NCBI GenBank assembly: GCA_017654935.2
Contig: CM065706.1
Coordinates: 16,457,841-16,521,840, forward strand
Length of the DNA stretch: 64,000 nucleotides
DNA from: Phymorhynchus buccinoides
Taxonomy: Eukaryota; Mollusca; Gastropoda; Neogastropoda; Raphitomidae
Reading direction: 5' to 3'
Of the stretch, positions 1 to 12,249 are shown one piece after another (within the stretch, counting starts at the first letter, position 1; each line of letters starts with the position of its first letter). The position numbers and the translations under genes were made by a program. The notes under the pieces are model-generated. The model had not been told where the DNA came from. It saw only the letters and a program-made list of their open reading frames with translations, and made no database searches.

Positions 1-92
1 GGTAGCAAAGCTGACAGCACGAAAGGGCTCAGTCTCTTCAAAAGGCCAGGTTGATTTTGGAAGGGGTTGACAGATCCTTGTCCGAGGACAAG

Positions 93-2100
93 ACAAAGAT
101 TTCCTTTATAAAGATCACACAATTTCAATATCACTGGGATGCTCAAACAATATATAAGCCCATGGAAACTTTGATTACAGCTGTTATGAACAGAAACGTC
201 ACAAAGATAAAAAACCAAAGTCACTAAAATTATCAATAATCAATACTCTTCCCTGTAAATGTGTTGATATGAAAATATTAATAAGCACATGTGGACTGAC
301 AACAGGCAGACTTGGAACCATTATTTGAGACCCATGCTCCATGCCATACAGCAATACAACAGGATCATGCTTCAAGCTTCATGGTAGCAATAAGCTGACA
401 GCGAAAGGGGCTCAGTCTTCTTCAAAAGCCAGGTTGATTTGTCCAAGGTTGGAACAGCTCCTTTGTCGCGAGGACAAACGAGTGCTGAGGCCAGAAAAGA
501 AGTCCTCATCATGTGACGATAGGACGATGGAACGCCGGCTCCTCTATTCCATTTGATCCAGAACAATCTTCTCCTGGTCGGGGATGCTCTTGCATGCGGT
601 ACAGCTGTCTGCGGGGCCAAGCCTGGTGCGTTCTTCACCTTGTCTCCCATCCTCTCCTCTCTGGCTGGACGCAACCCAGGTGGCTTGTGGTGGATGAGCA
701 CTGCCCAGCTCCCTCATCTTGCTTCTGGGACTGGTAGGTGAAGGTGCATGAGTCTTCCTGGGTCGTAGAAATCGTGGTGCTCCAGGGTCTTGGTCATTTT
801 TTGGTCACTGACCTTGCTGGCAGAGAGGATGATCTCTGTCAAGAAGTCCATGCACTCCATGTGAAGTCCTCCGTGAAAGCTGCAGGACTTCTGTGCATGG
901 GAACTCCGGAATATGGCCTCTCGGAATAAGTCAAGTGTAGCCAATGTTCTCAAGTCCTGTCTCCCAGGCAGGAAATACACCCCGTTGTGGGTTCTGTTGG
1001 CCCTTGCTTTTTATCAGCGCTGGATGGTCCCGACACAGCAGCTGCACCATGGCTGAAGTTGATGACAATGCCGCTGTACTGGCTGTTCTAATGCAACAGC
1101 CAGACAGCGGCATTGTCAATCCAACCCTTCAGCCATGTGCAGCTTCGCGTGTCGGGACCATCAGCGCTATAAAAAGCAAGAGGGCACAGAAACCCACAAC
1201 GAGGGTGTCATTTCATGCCTGGGAGACAGAACTGAGAACATGGCTACACTGACTATTCAGAGAGGCAGATTCCGGGAGTTAAATGCACAGAAGTCATTGC
1301 AGCTTTTCAACGAGAGCGACTCACATGGAGGCATGGGGACTCTGACAGAGATAATCCCTCTCTTGCCAGCAAGGTCAGTGGACCAAAAGATGACCCCAAA
1401 GACCCTGGAGCAACCACTGAGTGTCTACGGATCCCAGGAAGACTATGGCACTTTACCTGACAGCTTCCAGAAAGCAAGAGGAGGGGAGCTGGGCAGTGCT
1501 CCCAACACACAAAAGCCATGGTTGCCGTCCAGCCAGAGAGGAGAGGAGGGGAGAACAAGATGAAAGACGATCCAGGCTTGGCCCCGCAGACAGCTGTACG
1601 CATGCAGAGCATCCCAGACAGGAGAAGATTGTTCTGGATTAAATCGGAAATAGAGGAGCCGGCGCCATCGTCTATCGCAAAATGATGAGGACTTCTTTTT
1701 TGGCCTCAGCACTCGTTTTGTCCTCGCGACAACAGATCTGCAACCCCTGGACAAAAATCAACCTGCTTTTGAAGAAGGACTGAGCCCCCTTCTGCTGTCA
1801 GCTATGCTACCATGAAGCTTGAAGCATGATCATGTTGTATGCTGTATGGCATTAGCAGGTCTCAAAATAATGTGTTCAGTCTGGCCTGTTGTCAGTCACA
1901 TGTGCCTTAGTAATATTTCATATCCAACACATTTACAGGGAAGAGTATTGATTATTGATATATTTAGTGAATTGGTTTTTATCTTTGTGGACTTTTCTGT
2001 TCATAACAAGCTGTAATCAAAGTTTCCATGGGCTTATATATTGTTTAGCATCCCAGTGAGGTATTGAAATTGTGTGATCTTTATAAAGAAATCTTTGTCA
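93..2100. repeat. 2-kb inverted repeat (palindrome 1)
   Basis: Arms 93-1087 and 1095-2100 are reverse complements around a 7-base spacer. The innermost stem is tggctgtt / aacagcca. The arms differ by many single-base insertions and deletions as well as substitutions, so reading frames that align between arms are broken at different points in each. In both arms the frame running outward from the centre has some protein-like character (residue strings LTEII and SVDQKMT or SDQKMT recur), but I recognise no family and no intact gene. It may be a true fold-back duplication or an uncorrected fold-back long read. Confidence 0.85.
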
Positions 2101-2410
2101 ATTTTGCATACATTTCTGTTATAATTAAGCTGCAATCAAAACACTTTTTTGTTTTTGTTTTATTTATTATGATGAAATCCAACCATGTAAACTTGTTTAA
2201 TTCTGTAATTATTTTCGTGCTTTAAAATCTGGGTGATTTCAATATTCATTCATGGCATATTATAACAGTGGATGCATGGTGATTTTGTTTTAGACTATAT
2301 TAAATCATTATTTTTCTTTTTAATATCAAGGATTTCCGGGACGCCGTTTCTGGTGGCATGCCATTAGTGTTAATAAAATTAAGAATATGCTTCCCCCACT
2401 TCCTTTCCAA

Positions 2411-2501
2411 TTAAACCCTTTCACCGCCAATGTCGGCAGTATGCACCACAATGGTTAGCACCCATGTCATGACAGGCAGAAAATTAGGGCGAAAGGGTTA
2501 A
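2411..2501. mobile_element. Short TTAA-flanked MITE (family 1)
   Basis: It begins TTAAACCCTTTCACCGCCAA and ends GGGCGAAAGGGTTAA, so the termini are inverted repeats with TTAA at both ends. It is an internally deleted 91-bp relative of the ~246-bp copies at 46465-46710 and 50100-50346. Confidence 0.65.
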
Positions 2502-2850
2502 AATAATCACTCAAACAACAACAACAACAAAGATACGGTCGACAGCTCGAGGACACACGTGGTTAGATCACTCAAAACAACCAAAACAAAGAAAGGTCGA
2601 CAGCTCGAAGACACACCGTGCGTTATGGTTAGCATGACTCAATGCAAAAAAGGGATCCGGTCAAAAGCGTCCTTCGACAAACTAGGTCCCGACAGACAGT
2701 CAAACAAAACAGACAAGAGAGATGGGGGAGAGGGAGAGTGGGTAGAGAAGAACGAGTTGACCTGAAAACCAATGTCCCAGTTCACAGAGCCTTTTCGTTA
2801 AAACCGGAAAGTTTCAAGCATACAGTGTGAAAGGTCAGAAAGTTTTCCAA
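2502..2850. other. No gene recognised
   Basis: Low-complexity sequence with short repeated phrases such as 'ggtcgacagctcgaggacacac', present twice near 2537 and 2596 in slightly different forms. No supported coding region. Confidence 0.5.
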
Positions 2851-2851
2851 T

Positions 2852-3430
2852 ATACTAGACATATTTATGTGCTTGTAGAATTAACGTTTTAAAATTTAAA
2901 ATAATTTTATAAGAATTGAAATGTATAAAACATGCATGTAAATGTTTTTTTTGTGGTGCTTGATTTTTTTTTTTAGGTCTATATTAAATCATTTCTTTTT
3001 TTTTTTTAGTATTATTACTAGACATATTTCATATGCTTTGTAGCATTCACGTTAAACTTTAAGATAATTTTTCTAAAGAATTTAAATGGTATAAAAATGA
3101 TGTAAATGTTTTTTGTGTGCTGATTTTTTTTGAGACTTCATATTAAATCTTTTTTTTTTTCTTTTTTAAATATATAGGACTATTTGATGGCTTTTGTAGA
3201 ATTCACGTTAAAATTTAAGATAATTGTATAAGAATTTGAAGTGTTAAAACCATGCATGTAAATGTTTTTGTCGTGCTTGATTTTTTTTTAGGGGACATAT
3301 TAAATCATTTTTTTTTTTTTTAATACTATAGACATATTTTTCTGTGCTTTGTAGAATTTCACGTTAAATTTAAGATAATTTATAAGAATTTGAAGTGTTA
3401 TAAACATGCATGTAAATGTTGTTTGGTGTG
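2852..3430. repeat. AT-rich tandem repeat, ~155-bp unit, about 3.7 copies
   Basis: The phrase 'actagacatattt' or close variants recurs near 2853, 3017, 3171 and 3324. Each is followed by a '...gtagaattcacgtta' segment, a 'catgcatgtaaatgtt' segment and a poly-T tract. Units differ by substitutions and T-run length. A diverged partial unit may lie at 2270-2330. Confidence 0.75.
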
Positions 3431-5050
3431 CGTGGTTCAAGATTCAAAAGTGTTTCCTGGCATGCAGGATTATTTGAAATTGTCCTTTTCTTGGCTTATT
3501 TTTGTGCTGTAGCCCAAGCCTGACATATGGCTAGTCTAAGCATAGACTTTGCCTCTCCTGACTAGAGTTTAAGTCTTACAAGGTACATCTGTTATAATCT
3601 TGGCCACATTCTGGACGAGATGTTATTTAAATCGTGCGCCACCTTCTTGAATTAGTTAATCTTACAAAACAGAATAAAGGAGGAATAGATAAAAAGACTG
3701 GCTTTGAATAATGCGCATGCTGAGTTTAAATGGGTTCATGTGTTTTTTGTGTGTTATGCTGATGTTGTAATCAGACTTTGTAACTGGCTGAAAAATGTTA
3801 TAAATAACTCTAATGGCTAAAAATTAACAACTTAATTCCCAACGAGTTATGACAGTTTAGAATTGCTAGGACTTCAACAATTTTAATACAGGGTGGGGAG
3901 GGTTCAGAGCTATATTCTGGTTCCAGGGTGAAAAGTTTATGAAACACTTTCAGATTTACACTAGACAATAAAATAATTTAAAAACAATGATACACAAATG
4001 TCTCACGTTATTATCATCACAGTGTTGGGTGTTTGTATGTGATTTCTCTTGCACTTGCTAGCTTTTATGATTTCATTTATATGTCAAATAGCTAAAAAAA
4101 ATATTATTTGTATTGGTATATTTTGCATTCTTTTCATCTATCAATGGAGGAAAAAGAAAACAGTGAAAAAGCTATGGGGTTCAATTTGTTGTTGTTGCTG
4201 ATGATTTTTTATTAAAAAAATAAACAATTGATTTGCAAATAAGAAATAGGCTCATTTCATTTATAATCCATTTTTATTGCTTTGCATCAAGTTTTTATAA
4301 ATAAATTAATACAGTATCAGTACCCATAATTGTGTCAAGCCTTGCATGGGTGGTTTTGTTTTTGGATTATAGAATAAGCACTTGGAGAACACTAAAAACT
4401 CATACAGACAACCCATAGTCTTTATTTCTTTATTTGTATATCTCCATCTACCAGGAAAGCAACTGTTGCTACTACAAAATGAAAAGATAAGTTCGTTCCT
4501 TGCATTTGTCCTGTTCCATCTGAAACATCCTGTCTTTGAATGGCAGTGCAGGAGATCAAGTCCAAGATGATATCACAGTTCTTCAGGATCTATAGGGGTA
4601 CACACAAAGACTCTAAAAACGGGTAGATGGACTACTTAAGAGTTTACGGCGGCGAAGGCCGGGGCTTATAGAGTTATCGTTAGTGGGGTATTTATCCAAA
4701 GTATAAACTGATCATGAAAAGATGGACTCTTCTCAGGTTTAAAACAAAAAAAGAGTTAATGTAACCTAAATGTATGTCACGGTCTGTACTCACTACTCAG
4801 ATAGGAAAAGGGGGACCAGAGTAGTCTTGCTTTTCAGTGTCTTTGGTACACAACATTAGACGTGAAACCCTCATGACGCTGTATTGGTTCCTTCTTTCTT
4901 TTACTTACGGGATAAGCGCATGAGGTTTTCCACAACATGTCCCTATGTGCCTTCACAGTGAAGAGGGACGTTTAAGGCTCAAATACGGGATGAGGTTTCC
5001 ACATCTAATGTGTGTGCATCCTCATTATTTTAATTTATTTAGAGGATTTG
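3431..5050. other. Intergenic, nothing recognised
   Basis: AT-rich sequence with short ORFs only, none with recognisable domains, codon bias or splice context. Confidence 0.5.
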
Positions 5051-5074
5051 TTACATGTACATCTGTATTGTTAA

Positions 5075-5335
5075 AAATTCGGGACTTTACGGGGTGTACT
5101 GACTGCCTCCAGGATCGTATGGCCATCTTACATCTACAAGTCCCATTATGTGTCCGTTCCAGACCGGAGGACGATTAAACAGACTTTACTGGTGTTGTAC
5201 TGACTGCATCCAGGATCATTCTGGCCATCTTTACATCTACTTAAGTCCCATATGTGGTCCGTTCCAGAACCGCGAGGACGTTAACAGAATTCTGAAGAGG
5301 TTTAGAAAAAAAGTATTTAAAAACCCTCCCGTATG
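5075..5335 (-). mobile_element. Two degenerate tandem copies of repeat element B
   Basis: Two successive segments (about 5075-5180 and 5185-5335) share 'gactttac(t)ggtgttgtactgactgc...ccaggat...ggccatctttacatct...gtcccatatgtg...gaggacgtta'. Read on the minus strand this is the element seen more completely at 22840-22980, 24105-24310, 39799-39938 and 41850-42180. It is a non-coding interspersed repeat of unknown class. Confidence 0.55.
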
Positions 5336-6556
5336 TTGAACAGTTATAGAAGATTAAACTCCCAAACTGAATGGATTATTGTTTGGTGGATACCCTAAAC
5401 CCTCTGCAAACTTTCCCCCCTACCAAAATCTAGTCCTAATTACTTTGTACAGGAAGCTGCAGATAAAGGACAGATAAAGAAGACGAAAACAAATATCTTT
5501 AAAGAGATAGAAATATGTTAGGGCTTCAAAGTCTGACCCTCATATTTTATATTGGTCAGGAGAGCGGGTGATTACCGTGGGCAAGGAATTCTCATGGTAA
5601 ATAAATATAGCCTAGCCCTCCGGAATAGACTAGGCCTCCTATGCTATCTGGCAAGTCATAGTCTGGAACAAACAGGACTGACAGGCTCAAACATGTTCGA
5701 TGACAAACTGTAAATAGTGTTTTTTGTGTCTATGTGAAATCAGAAGCGCAAGGAGAAAATGAGACTTGGCATCCGGGGCAGGATAACATCAACATGGTCG
5801 GTGAGAAGAGAAGATAAACCGTTGTTTCATGAAATACTTCAGAAAAGAATGATAATTTGTAACTGATTATTACACCAAATTATCAACTGGTGGGGTCGAT
5901 TTTTTTCTTTAAAAGAAAAATGTTGTTAGTGCGACACATACCACAAGCTCTTGCAACGTAAGCTTACGCATTGTGTGCAATAGTGCAACAAGGTGTGTTA
6001 TATGCTTACAGCTGCCCGTGCCCTTCTCAGCGCCGTGTGTGCTGTTAGTGTGACAAGGAAATAGGACTTACTCAAACAACGTTGCATACATGTGCATGAG
6101 TCTTACGAGGCTTGCGTTCCTGGTGTTTTCATGTGCTGTTTTATCATGGGAAAACGATGTAGCATTAAAATGTCCAAGTTTCATGCGTCCGTTCTTTCCA
6201 TGCCGCACAAGGCGAAGAGGGGCGTGTAAACCCTATATCACACCGTTCCGTTCTTCTAATCCTCTTGTTAGACCGTAAAGCCAACCTATACCCCCCTGCA
6301 CCCCCTGCGATTTTATGAGACATATACACACGAAAGCTAGCCCCATGCCATTAAAATCAAGATGTTGCCTCCGAGCATCCTCCTGGTGTGGATTAGCAGG
6401 GCACAAGCTTACGGTACTCCGAAATGATGCGCGCGTTCGAGTAGTCCACGACACAAAACTTATTTTGCACCTGAAAAATGACGAGTCAAACTAATTAATT
6501 TACTAATCTTATGCTTATTCCGTAGGGATACAGGGCTCTTTTGTACAAATATAGTC
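5336..6556. other. Intergenic, nothing recognised apart from one repeat scrap
   Basis: At 5605-5670 a scrap reading 'ccctccggaatag...cctcctatgctatctgg.aagtcatagtc' matches a repeat also present near 9090-9150, 17255-17310, 18300-18360 and 26340-26390. Otherwise there is no supported feature up to the gap. Confidence 0.5.
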
Positions 6557-7056
6557 NNNNNNNNNNNNNNNNNNNNNNNNNNNNNNNNNNNNNNNNNNNN
6601 NNNNNNNNNNNNNNNNNNNNNNNNNNNNNNNNNNNNNNNNNNNNNNNNNNNNNNNNNNNNNNNNNNNNNNNNNNNNNNNNNNNNNNNNNNNNNNNNNNNN
6701 NNNNNNNNNNNNNNNNNNNNNNNNNNNNNNNNNNNNNNNNNNNNNNNNNNNNNNNNNNNNNNNNNNNNNNNNNNNNNNNNNNNNNNNNNNNNNNNNNNNN
6801 NNNNNNNNNNNNNNNNNNNNNNNNNNNNNNNNNNNNNNNNNNNNNNNNNNNNNNNNNNNNNNNNNNNNNNNNNNNNNNNNNNNNNNNNNNNNNNNNNNNN
6901 NNNNNNNNNNNNNNNNNNNNNNNNNNNNNNNNNNNNNNNNNNNNNNNNNNNNNNNNNNNNNNNNNNNNNNNNNNNNNNNNNNNNNNNNNNNNNNNNNNNN
7001 NNNNNNNNNNNNNNNNNNNNNNNNNNNNNNNNNNNNNNNNNNNNNNNNNNNNNNNN
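6557..7056. other. Assembly gap (500 N)
   Basis: Exactly 500 N, a conventional scaffold placeholder. It abuts the outer end of the left palindrome arm, so the true arm may extend into unassembled sequence. Confidence 0.99.
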
Positions 7057-8449
7057 CTGCAAGGCCGTAACCAGTTGAATTAACATTGCGTGAACAACAC
7101 GCCTCATTTTTGTTGTGGTTGTTTACCAGTGAGGTTGTTGCTTTGATGATGAAAGGTGGGGTTAGCCATCTGCAGCGCTTAGTTTATTAGTGTATACATT
7201 TGGGTGTAATCTTAGTGATATTTCCTGTGTGTTGGTACTTGTTCACTCTTGGCGGGGTGGATGAGTAGTTACTAATGTTAAGCATTCATTTTTTATTTTT
7301 TTTTAGGTTCATTCATTTTGGGTGAAGTGAGACATTTTCAGTTAGGATTTAATTGTAATTATAATATTTGGTGGGAGGTTCAGTTGGAAAGACAGATCAT
7401 TATTGTTTAACAAATTTGTGTATGATCTGGTCTTGAACTATACTTCAAGCCATCTGTTCTTTACTAAACATATTTAATTGTAATTATAATAGTTGGTGGG
7501 GGTTTAGTTGGTTAGGTGGGTCACTGCAATAGTTTTGGTGTTTTGTTTGGCACCATTGTATGTGATCTGGCCTTGACCTATTCCTGTACCATCTTTTCTA
7601 TTTTTGTTGTTGATATGATAGGTTAAAAGTATAGTTGAAACCGCTTAAGCGGAAGTTGCGTGTTAGCGAGTTTGCTTTAGAGGGCAAAGGGAGGTAATTT
7701 AGTTACACGAAATAAATTAAATAAGCTTTCGACTGTTGTCTCCTTTTTTCTTAGATTTATTATGTTTCAACATTTATTTTGGATTGGGTCATTAAGTGGA
7801 GTTGCATTTTATTATTATTTGGACATTATTGTGGTATGTAATATTTGTAATGGGGCATTGTTTATCTATTGTTTTAAATCGCCTGGGGTTTGTTTATTTG
7901 GCGGTTTAATTGTGTGAAAGAAATGTTATTGATTTGATTTTAAATAAATTGCTTTTTCGCTTTTACGCTTACTTGAAATCATTGTGTTTGTGTTGTTGGG
8001 GTGTTAGCTAGAGTGGGCTTACCTTATTTTCATTGTGCACACCCTTCTGGTTCGTGTCAACTTTATTATTCCTGAAAACGCATTCTACAACATTACACCC
8101 ACCTAGTTTTTCGCATACGGTTCACTCTGAAAAATATTGAGAAAAATTAATTTCTAGCATCTAAACAATTAAGATATGCATCTAATGGGCACCATTTGAA
8201 ACAAACATAGGTGCCAACACACACATCACTTTTAGAAATGTTGTTTGTACAATGTCCTTGTTTAACCAAAACTCAGTGCGGTACATTTGTATTCGTTCTC
8301 TCACAACCTTCCGCGAAATATACACATACCATACGTCTGGATAAACGTTGCATAATTAAGTACTTTTTAAAACAAAAGTAAATGTTTCTCCTTTATCATT
8401 CATCAAACATTACTCTAATGCAACACACCACACCCTCACGGGGGGCAGA
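7057..8449. other. Non-coding outer part of the left arm
   Basis: AT-rich with no supported ORF; mirrored at 27020-28401. A short internal repetition 'ttgtaattataatatttggtggg' / 'ttgtaattataatagttggtggg' lies near 7350 and 7475. Confidence 0.5.
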
Positions 8450-8726
8450 ATGACTTCAGTATATGACATTGTTGACCACAATGCTGTCTCTGTCCTGGAC
8501 GTTGTGGATCTTGAGATCAATGTCTTCGATGAGATTAGCATCGCCATTGACAGCGAATTCACTACAACATTTGTCAGGTGAAAAGCAAAAGGTATAATCA
8601 GTGTTTTTTATATTTTAATATTCAACATTTTCTCACAGGGATTACGTTGATATGGCTTGCCCTTCTTTGAACCTGACAAGGCGTGCAGCAACTGCAAGGT
8701 CTAAGGAACCATTGCACCAAGGTTAG
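8450..8726 (+). CDS. Possible small two-exon gene (left copy), function unknown
   Basis: An ATG at 8450 opens 42 codons plus two bases, rich in D, V and I (MTSVYDIVDH...TTTFV), ending AG/GTGAAAAG. A 61-base intron-like segment (8578-8638) ends TTTTCTCACAG. The frame resumes at 8639 (RDYVDMAC...) and stops with TAG at 8724. The mirror copy on the right arm keeps the same start, splice-like sites and stop. The 128-bp first part is identical and the second part has about six substitutions but no indel. No family is recognised. The intron would be unusually short, so this may be a chance frame. Confidence 0.25.
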
Positions 8727-9166
8727 GCGATGCGATTCGGTCACGTGATTTCGATGCGCCAATCACATTTATTCTTTGAGATCACATGATCGAATCGAAT
8801 CGCACCCCAGTCGTGCGATTTTAGCAGACGTGTGGCTGGCCCTTAAAGGATTGCTCCTATACTTCACGATGAATCCTTTCCGGCTCAACGGATAGTTGGT
8901 TGAGTTGTAGTTTAGGTGTCTAAATCAAATGTTAGCGTTTAGAGGGACAGGGTTACGGTCAGTCCAGGGTCATGGTCATGAAACGGAAAGAAGCAGACTT
9001 TCAGATCGAGAGTGGTAATCGTGAGAGGGTTGGGCTGAACAATGTTTGTAGGCGAAGGTTAAGGACACCAGGAGTCGTGTCCAACCATGACTTCCAGATA
9101 GCTGAGGAGGCGACTGCTATTGTGGAGGGCTGGGAATGTGATTATAACGGAGGAGCCTTGGCTAGG

Positions 9167-9799
9167 GAACATCCCCATTGTCTCTGCTAAGGGGACTTGA
9201 GGACGGTTGGAGTTGGGGGAACATCCCAATTGTCTCTGCTAAGAGGACTTGAGGACGGTTGGAGTTGGGGGAACATCCCCATTGTCTCTGCTAAGGGGAC
9301 TTGAGGACGGTTGGAGTTGGGGGAACATCCCCATTGTCTCTGCTAAGAGGACTTGAGGACGGTTGGAGTTGGGGGAACATCCCAATTGTCTCTGCTAAGA
9401 GGACTTGAGGACGGTTGGAGTTGGGGGAACATCCCAATTGTCTCTGCTAAGAGGACTTGAGGACGGTTGGAGTTGGGGGAACATCCCAATTGTCTCTGCT
9501 AAGAGGACTTGAGGACGGTTGGAGTTGGGGGAACATCCCAATTGTCTCTGCTAAGAGGACTTGAGGACGGTTGGAGTTGGGGGAACATCCCAATTGTCTC
9601 TGCTAAGAGGACTTGAGGACGGTTGGAGTTGGGGGAACATCCCAATTGTCTCTGCTAAGAGGACTTGAGGACGGTTGGAGTTGGGGGAACATCCCAATTG
9701 TCTCTGCTAAGAGGACTTGAGGACGGTTGGAGTTGGGGGAACATCCCAATTGTCTCTGCTAAGAGGACTTGAGGACGGTTGGAGTTGGGGGAACATCCA
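9167..9799. repeat. 52-bp minisatellite, left copy (~12 units)
   Basis: The unit is built from 'gaacatcccaattgtctctg', 'ctaagaggacttgaggacgg' and 'ttggagttgggg', with exact 52-base spacing (for example 'tctctgct' at 9181 and 9233). Units vary at ccaattg/ccccattg and agagg/agggg. The right arm has the same unit and copy number at 25679-26310. Confidence 0.95.
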
Positions 9800-9932
9800 C
9801 GGAGGCCTGCTACCCCTCCACCCCGACTGCATCACCAACAGCCGGTGTAAATGTCCCCCAGCTGGAGAGTCATAGTCATTCACAACAGTCTAACCTCTAC
9901 CTTGAGTTTCCAGGACTGTAAACAACCATTTA

Positions 9933-10131
9933 GGCCTCGTACACACCTCATGCGGAAATTCCACGCGCAATCCGTAAATAAGTAAAAAAAAGAAGGGTAA
10001 ACATTTACGGATTAGGGGAAATTCGGACACGTACGCAAATCTTTCCTTTCTTTCTTTTCCTTATTAACATTTTTTACGGATTGCGCACAGGGTTTCCGCA
10101 CGGAATATCCGCTTATATGTGTACACGGCCG
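9933..10131. mobile_element. MITE with GGCC(T)CGTACACA ends, left copy
   Basis: Terminal inverted repeats read ggcctcgtacacacctcatg at the left and tatatgtgtacacggcc at the right, with a second internal inverted pair around 'tttacggatt(agg)' / 'ttacggattgcgc'. TA occurs just outside both ends, consistent with a Tc1/mariner-like non-autonomous element. The mirror copy is at 25344-25543. Confidence 0.6.
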
Positions 10132-10224
10132 TATGCTCCAGCTCTCACTTTACTAATGCCCTCGACTTCAGGTTTGTGTCAAAAAAGGATATTTATTTGG
10201 AGGTCCAGGAGGAAACAAGTGTAT

Positions 10225-10300
10225 TAGGTATTAGGTATTAGGTATTTTATAACCACAGTGGCGTCTCTGTGAAATTCGTGTTGCTCCCACTTGGAGAGCT
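10225..10300. mobile_element. 3' fragment of the SINE-like repeat, left copy
   Basis: '...ttataaccacagtggcgtctctgtgaaattcgtgttgctcccac...' matches the tail of the SINE-like element at 13370-13650 and 55800-56095. It is preceded by a short (attaggt)n run. Mirror at about 25185-25255. Confidence 0.5.
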
Positions 10301-10987
10301 GGCAAGCTGAAGAAAAATATTACTTGGTCACAGCATTCAATCAGAAATATTCTTGTCAATCCGTTTTTAATTTGACTTGTGTACGGGTGGATGTGACAAA
10401 GTCTCTCATTGTTAGAACTGGCAACAAATGTGCGTTGGACATAGTGAAAAACAACACTAAATCTGTGGCCAATTTCATTTTTTAACAAGTTATTTATTAC
10501 GTATCGTTTTCTTTGATGTTCATATTAGAATGACACATTGTTGATTAACATTTCAATTTGTAAATATGTCTTTGTATTTATTATCAAATATTGTTTAGGC
10601 TAAATGCTAGGATACACTGAAGAAACAGAATGTATCCATTTTTTTTTAAAAAAAAAAAAAAAAAAAGGACCTTTATATGAAAGCCACAGCTGTTTCGGGA
10701 AGGACATTTAGTTCATCCTGGATCTGATATCTGGATTTAGTTACGTTGTAGTAGCCTACGAAGGCTATAAAAAAGGACTATTAAAAAGACGCCTTGTATC
10801 TATGTTTTCAGAAGTTTTTTTCAAGCCATCTTTAGTTTACCATGAGTAACTTTTTTTTTTTATAAATAACAGTCAAGAATATGTTGTCGTATGTAAGCTT
10901 ACGTAAATTAGATCTATTCAATTAAAATTGCTAGATTTGTTACTCATGGGCAATTTTATTTATGTTTGGGATACTAAGTGAAGTACT

Positions 10988-11595
10988 TTTAAAGACCCAC
11001 GACGTCACATGTCAAAATCACGGTTTTCACGTGTTTTTTCTCCCTCTTAATAGCTAGTAAGAAGTTCGCAAATGATGCCACAAGATCATGTGTCAAAATC
11101 ACGGGTTTCACGTGTTTTCCCTCTAATAACCGGAAATAAATCTTGTTTTGACCAAGTCTGACTCCCATATAAATGATCCCAAATTCACGCCGACACACAG
11201 TACGTATGTATATCATGTGGCGGTGCCATAGCCGATGAGGTTTTAACCGAGGCGTGGTTACTGCTACATCTCTACACATATCTGTATTAAAAACTCGGGA
11301 GTTTACTGGTGTTGCACTGCCTCGAGGTTTTGCCTCCAGTATTCGTTCCCACCATCTTTGTATTTTACAAATGTCCCATATGTGTCTATGACCGAGAGGA
11401 CGTAAAAACACATTTTTTTTGCCGACACATCACATCATTCAGCGCATCCTCAATTTCAAGTTGGGGAATTTTGGATGTGGGTCACAGCTACCCAGGAAAA
11501 AAACCAAGGGAATTAATCGTGGCACGTCACTGGGTCTTTAAGAAATCTACCTATTATAAGAGGGAATGTGTCACGTGACGTGGGGGGTCTTTAAG
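10988..11595. mobile_element. CACGTG-rich TIR element interrupted by element B (left copy)
   Basis: The ends carry 'aaagaccca' inverted repeats (taaagacccacgacgtcac on the left, gacgtggggggtctttaag on the right). The 5' segment, 'tcaaaatcacgg(g)tttcacgtg', is tandemly duplicated. Sequence around 11200-11425 is a copy of element B (ggacgtaaaa end, 'ggtgttgcactgcc'), which splits the host element between 'ccatataaatgatccc' and 'caatttcaagttgggg'. The uninterrupted arrangement is seen at 48936-49170. The right arm has the same interrupted structure (23932-24515). Confidence 0.6.
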
Positions 11596-12022
11596 AACGT
11601 TTTCTACTAAATATGTTCATGATGCTGCTCAACAAAAATAGTTTTTACAATTAATCTAATCAAAGAAATATATATCTGAAATACTATTTGGAACATACAT
11701 CCAAAATATTTAATGGATGTGCTTGCCGGCCTTAAAAACAACACACATACCAGATTCAGTCTTTTTAAACTAAATAGCTGGACTTTGTGTGCGACGGACC
11801 AGCTGTGCAAGGTGTAGGCCTATATATCTATGTTAAATAAATATCTGAAAGACACCTTTGTTCTTAGTCGACGTACTGTAGCATACATTTTTGTGCATTT
11901 TTTAAATATAGCATACAGTTATGAAAAAAGTCACTCTAAGAACAATGTGGGCACACAGCCAAAATTCACACAGATATGATTATGCAAGTGCGCATACACA
12001 CACGCATGTACATACACATATA

Positions 12023-12094
12023 CGGAGAGAGAGAGAGAGAGACGGAGAGAGAGAGAGAGAAAGAGGAGAAGAAATGAGAGAATGAGAGAGAGAT

Positions 12095-12125
<31 letters not shown>

Positions 12126-12201
12126 CAGAGACAAACAGAAAGGACAGACACACACATACAGAGAGAGAGAGAGAGAGAGAGGAGATGAGCGAGAGAGAGA
12201 G

Positions 12202-12246
<45 letters not shown>
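12023..12246. repeat. (GA)n microsatellite, interrupted, left copy
   Basis: GA repeats with interruptions (cggaga, gaaatgagag, cacacacataca). Long Ser-Leu or Arg-Glu frames through it are artefacts. Mirror at 23300-23507. Confidence 0.95.

Positions 12247-12249
<3 letters not shown>

Noticed and set aside
6460..7107. Long open frames crossing the N gap
   Set aside because: They are open only because N cannot encode a stop; the same applies at 35932-36734.
9167..9799. Regular 52-bp array resembling a CRISPR array
   Set aside because: Units are contiguous and almost identical with no unique spacers; the setting is eukaryotic. It is a minisatellite. The same holds for the 44-bp, 95-bp and 93-bp arrays.
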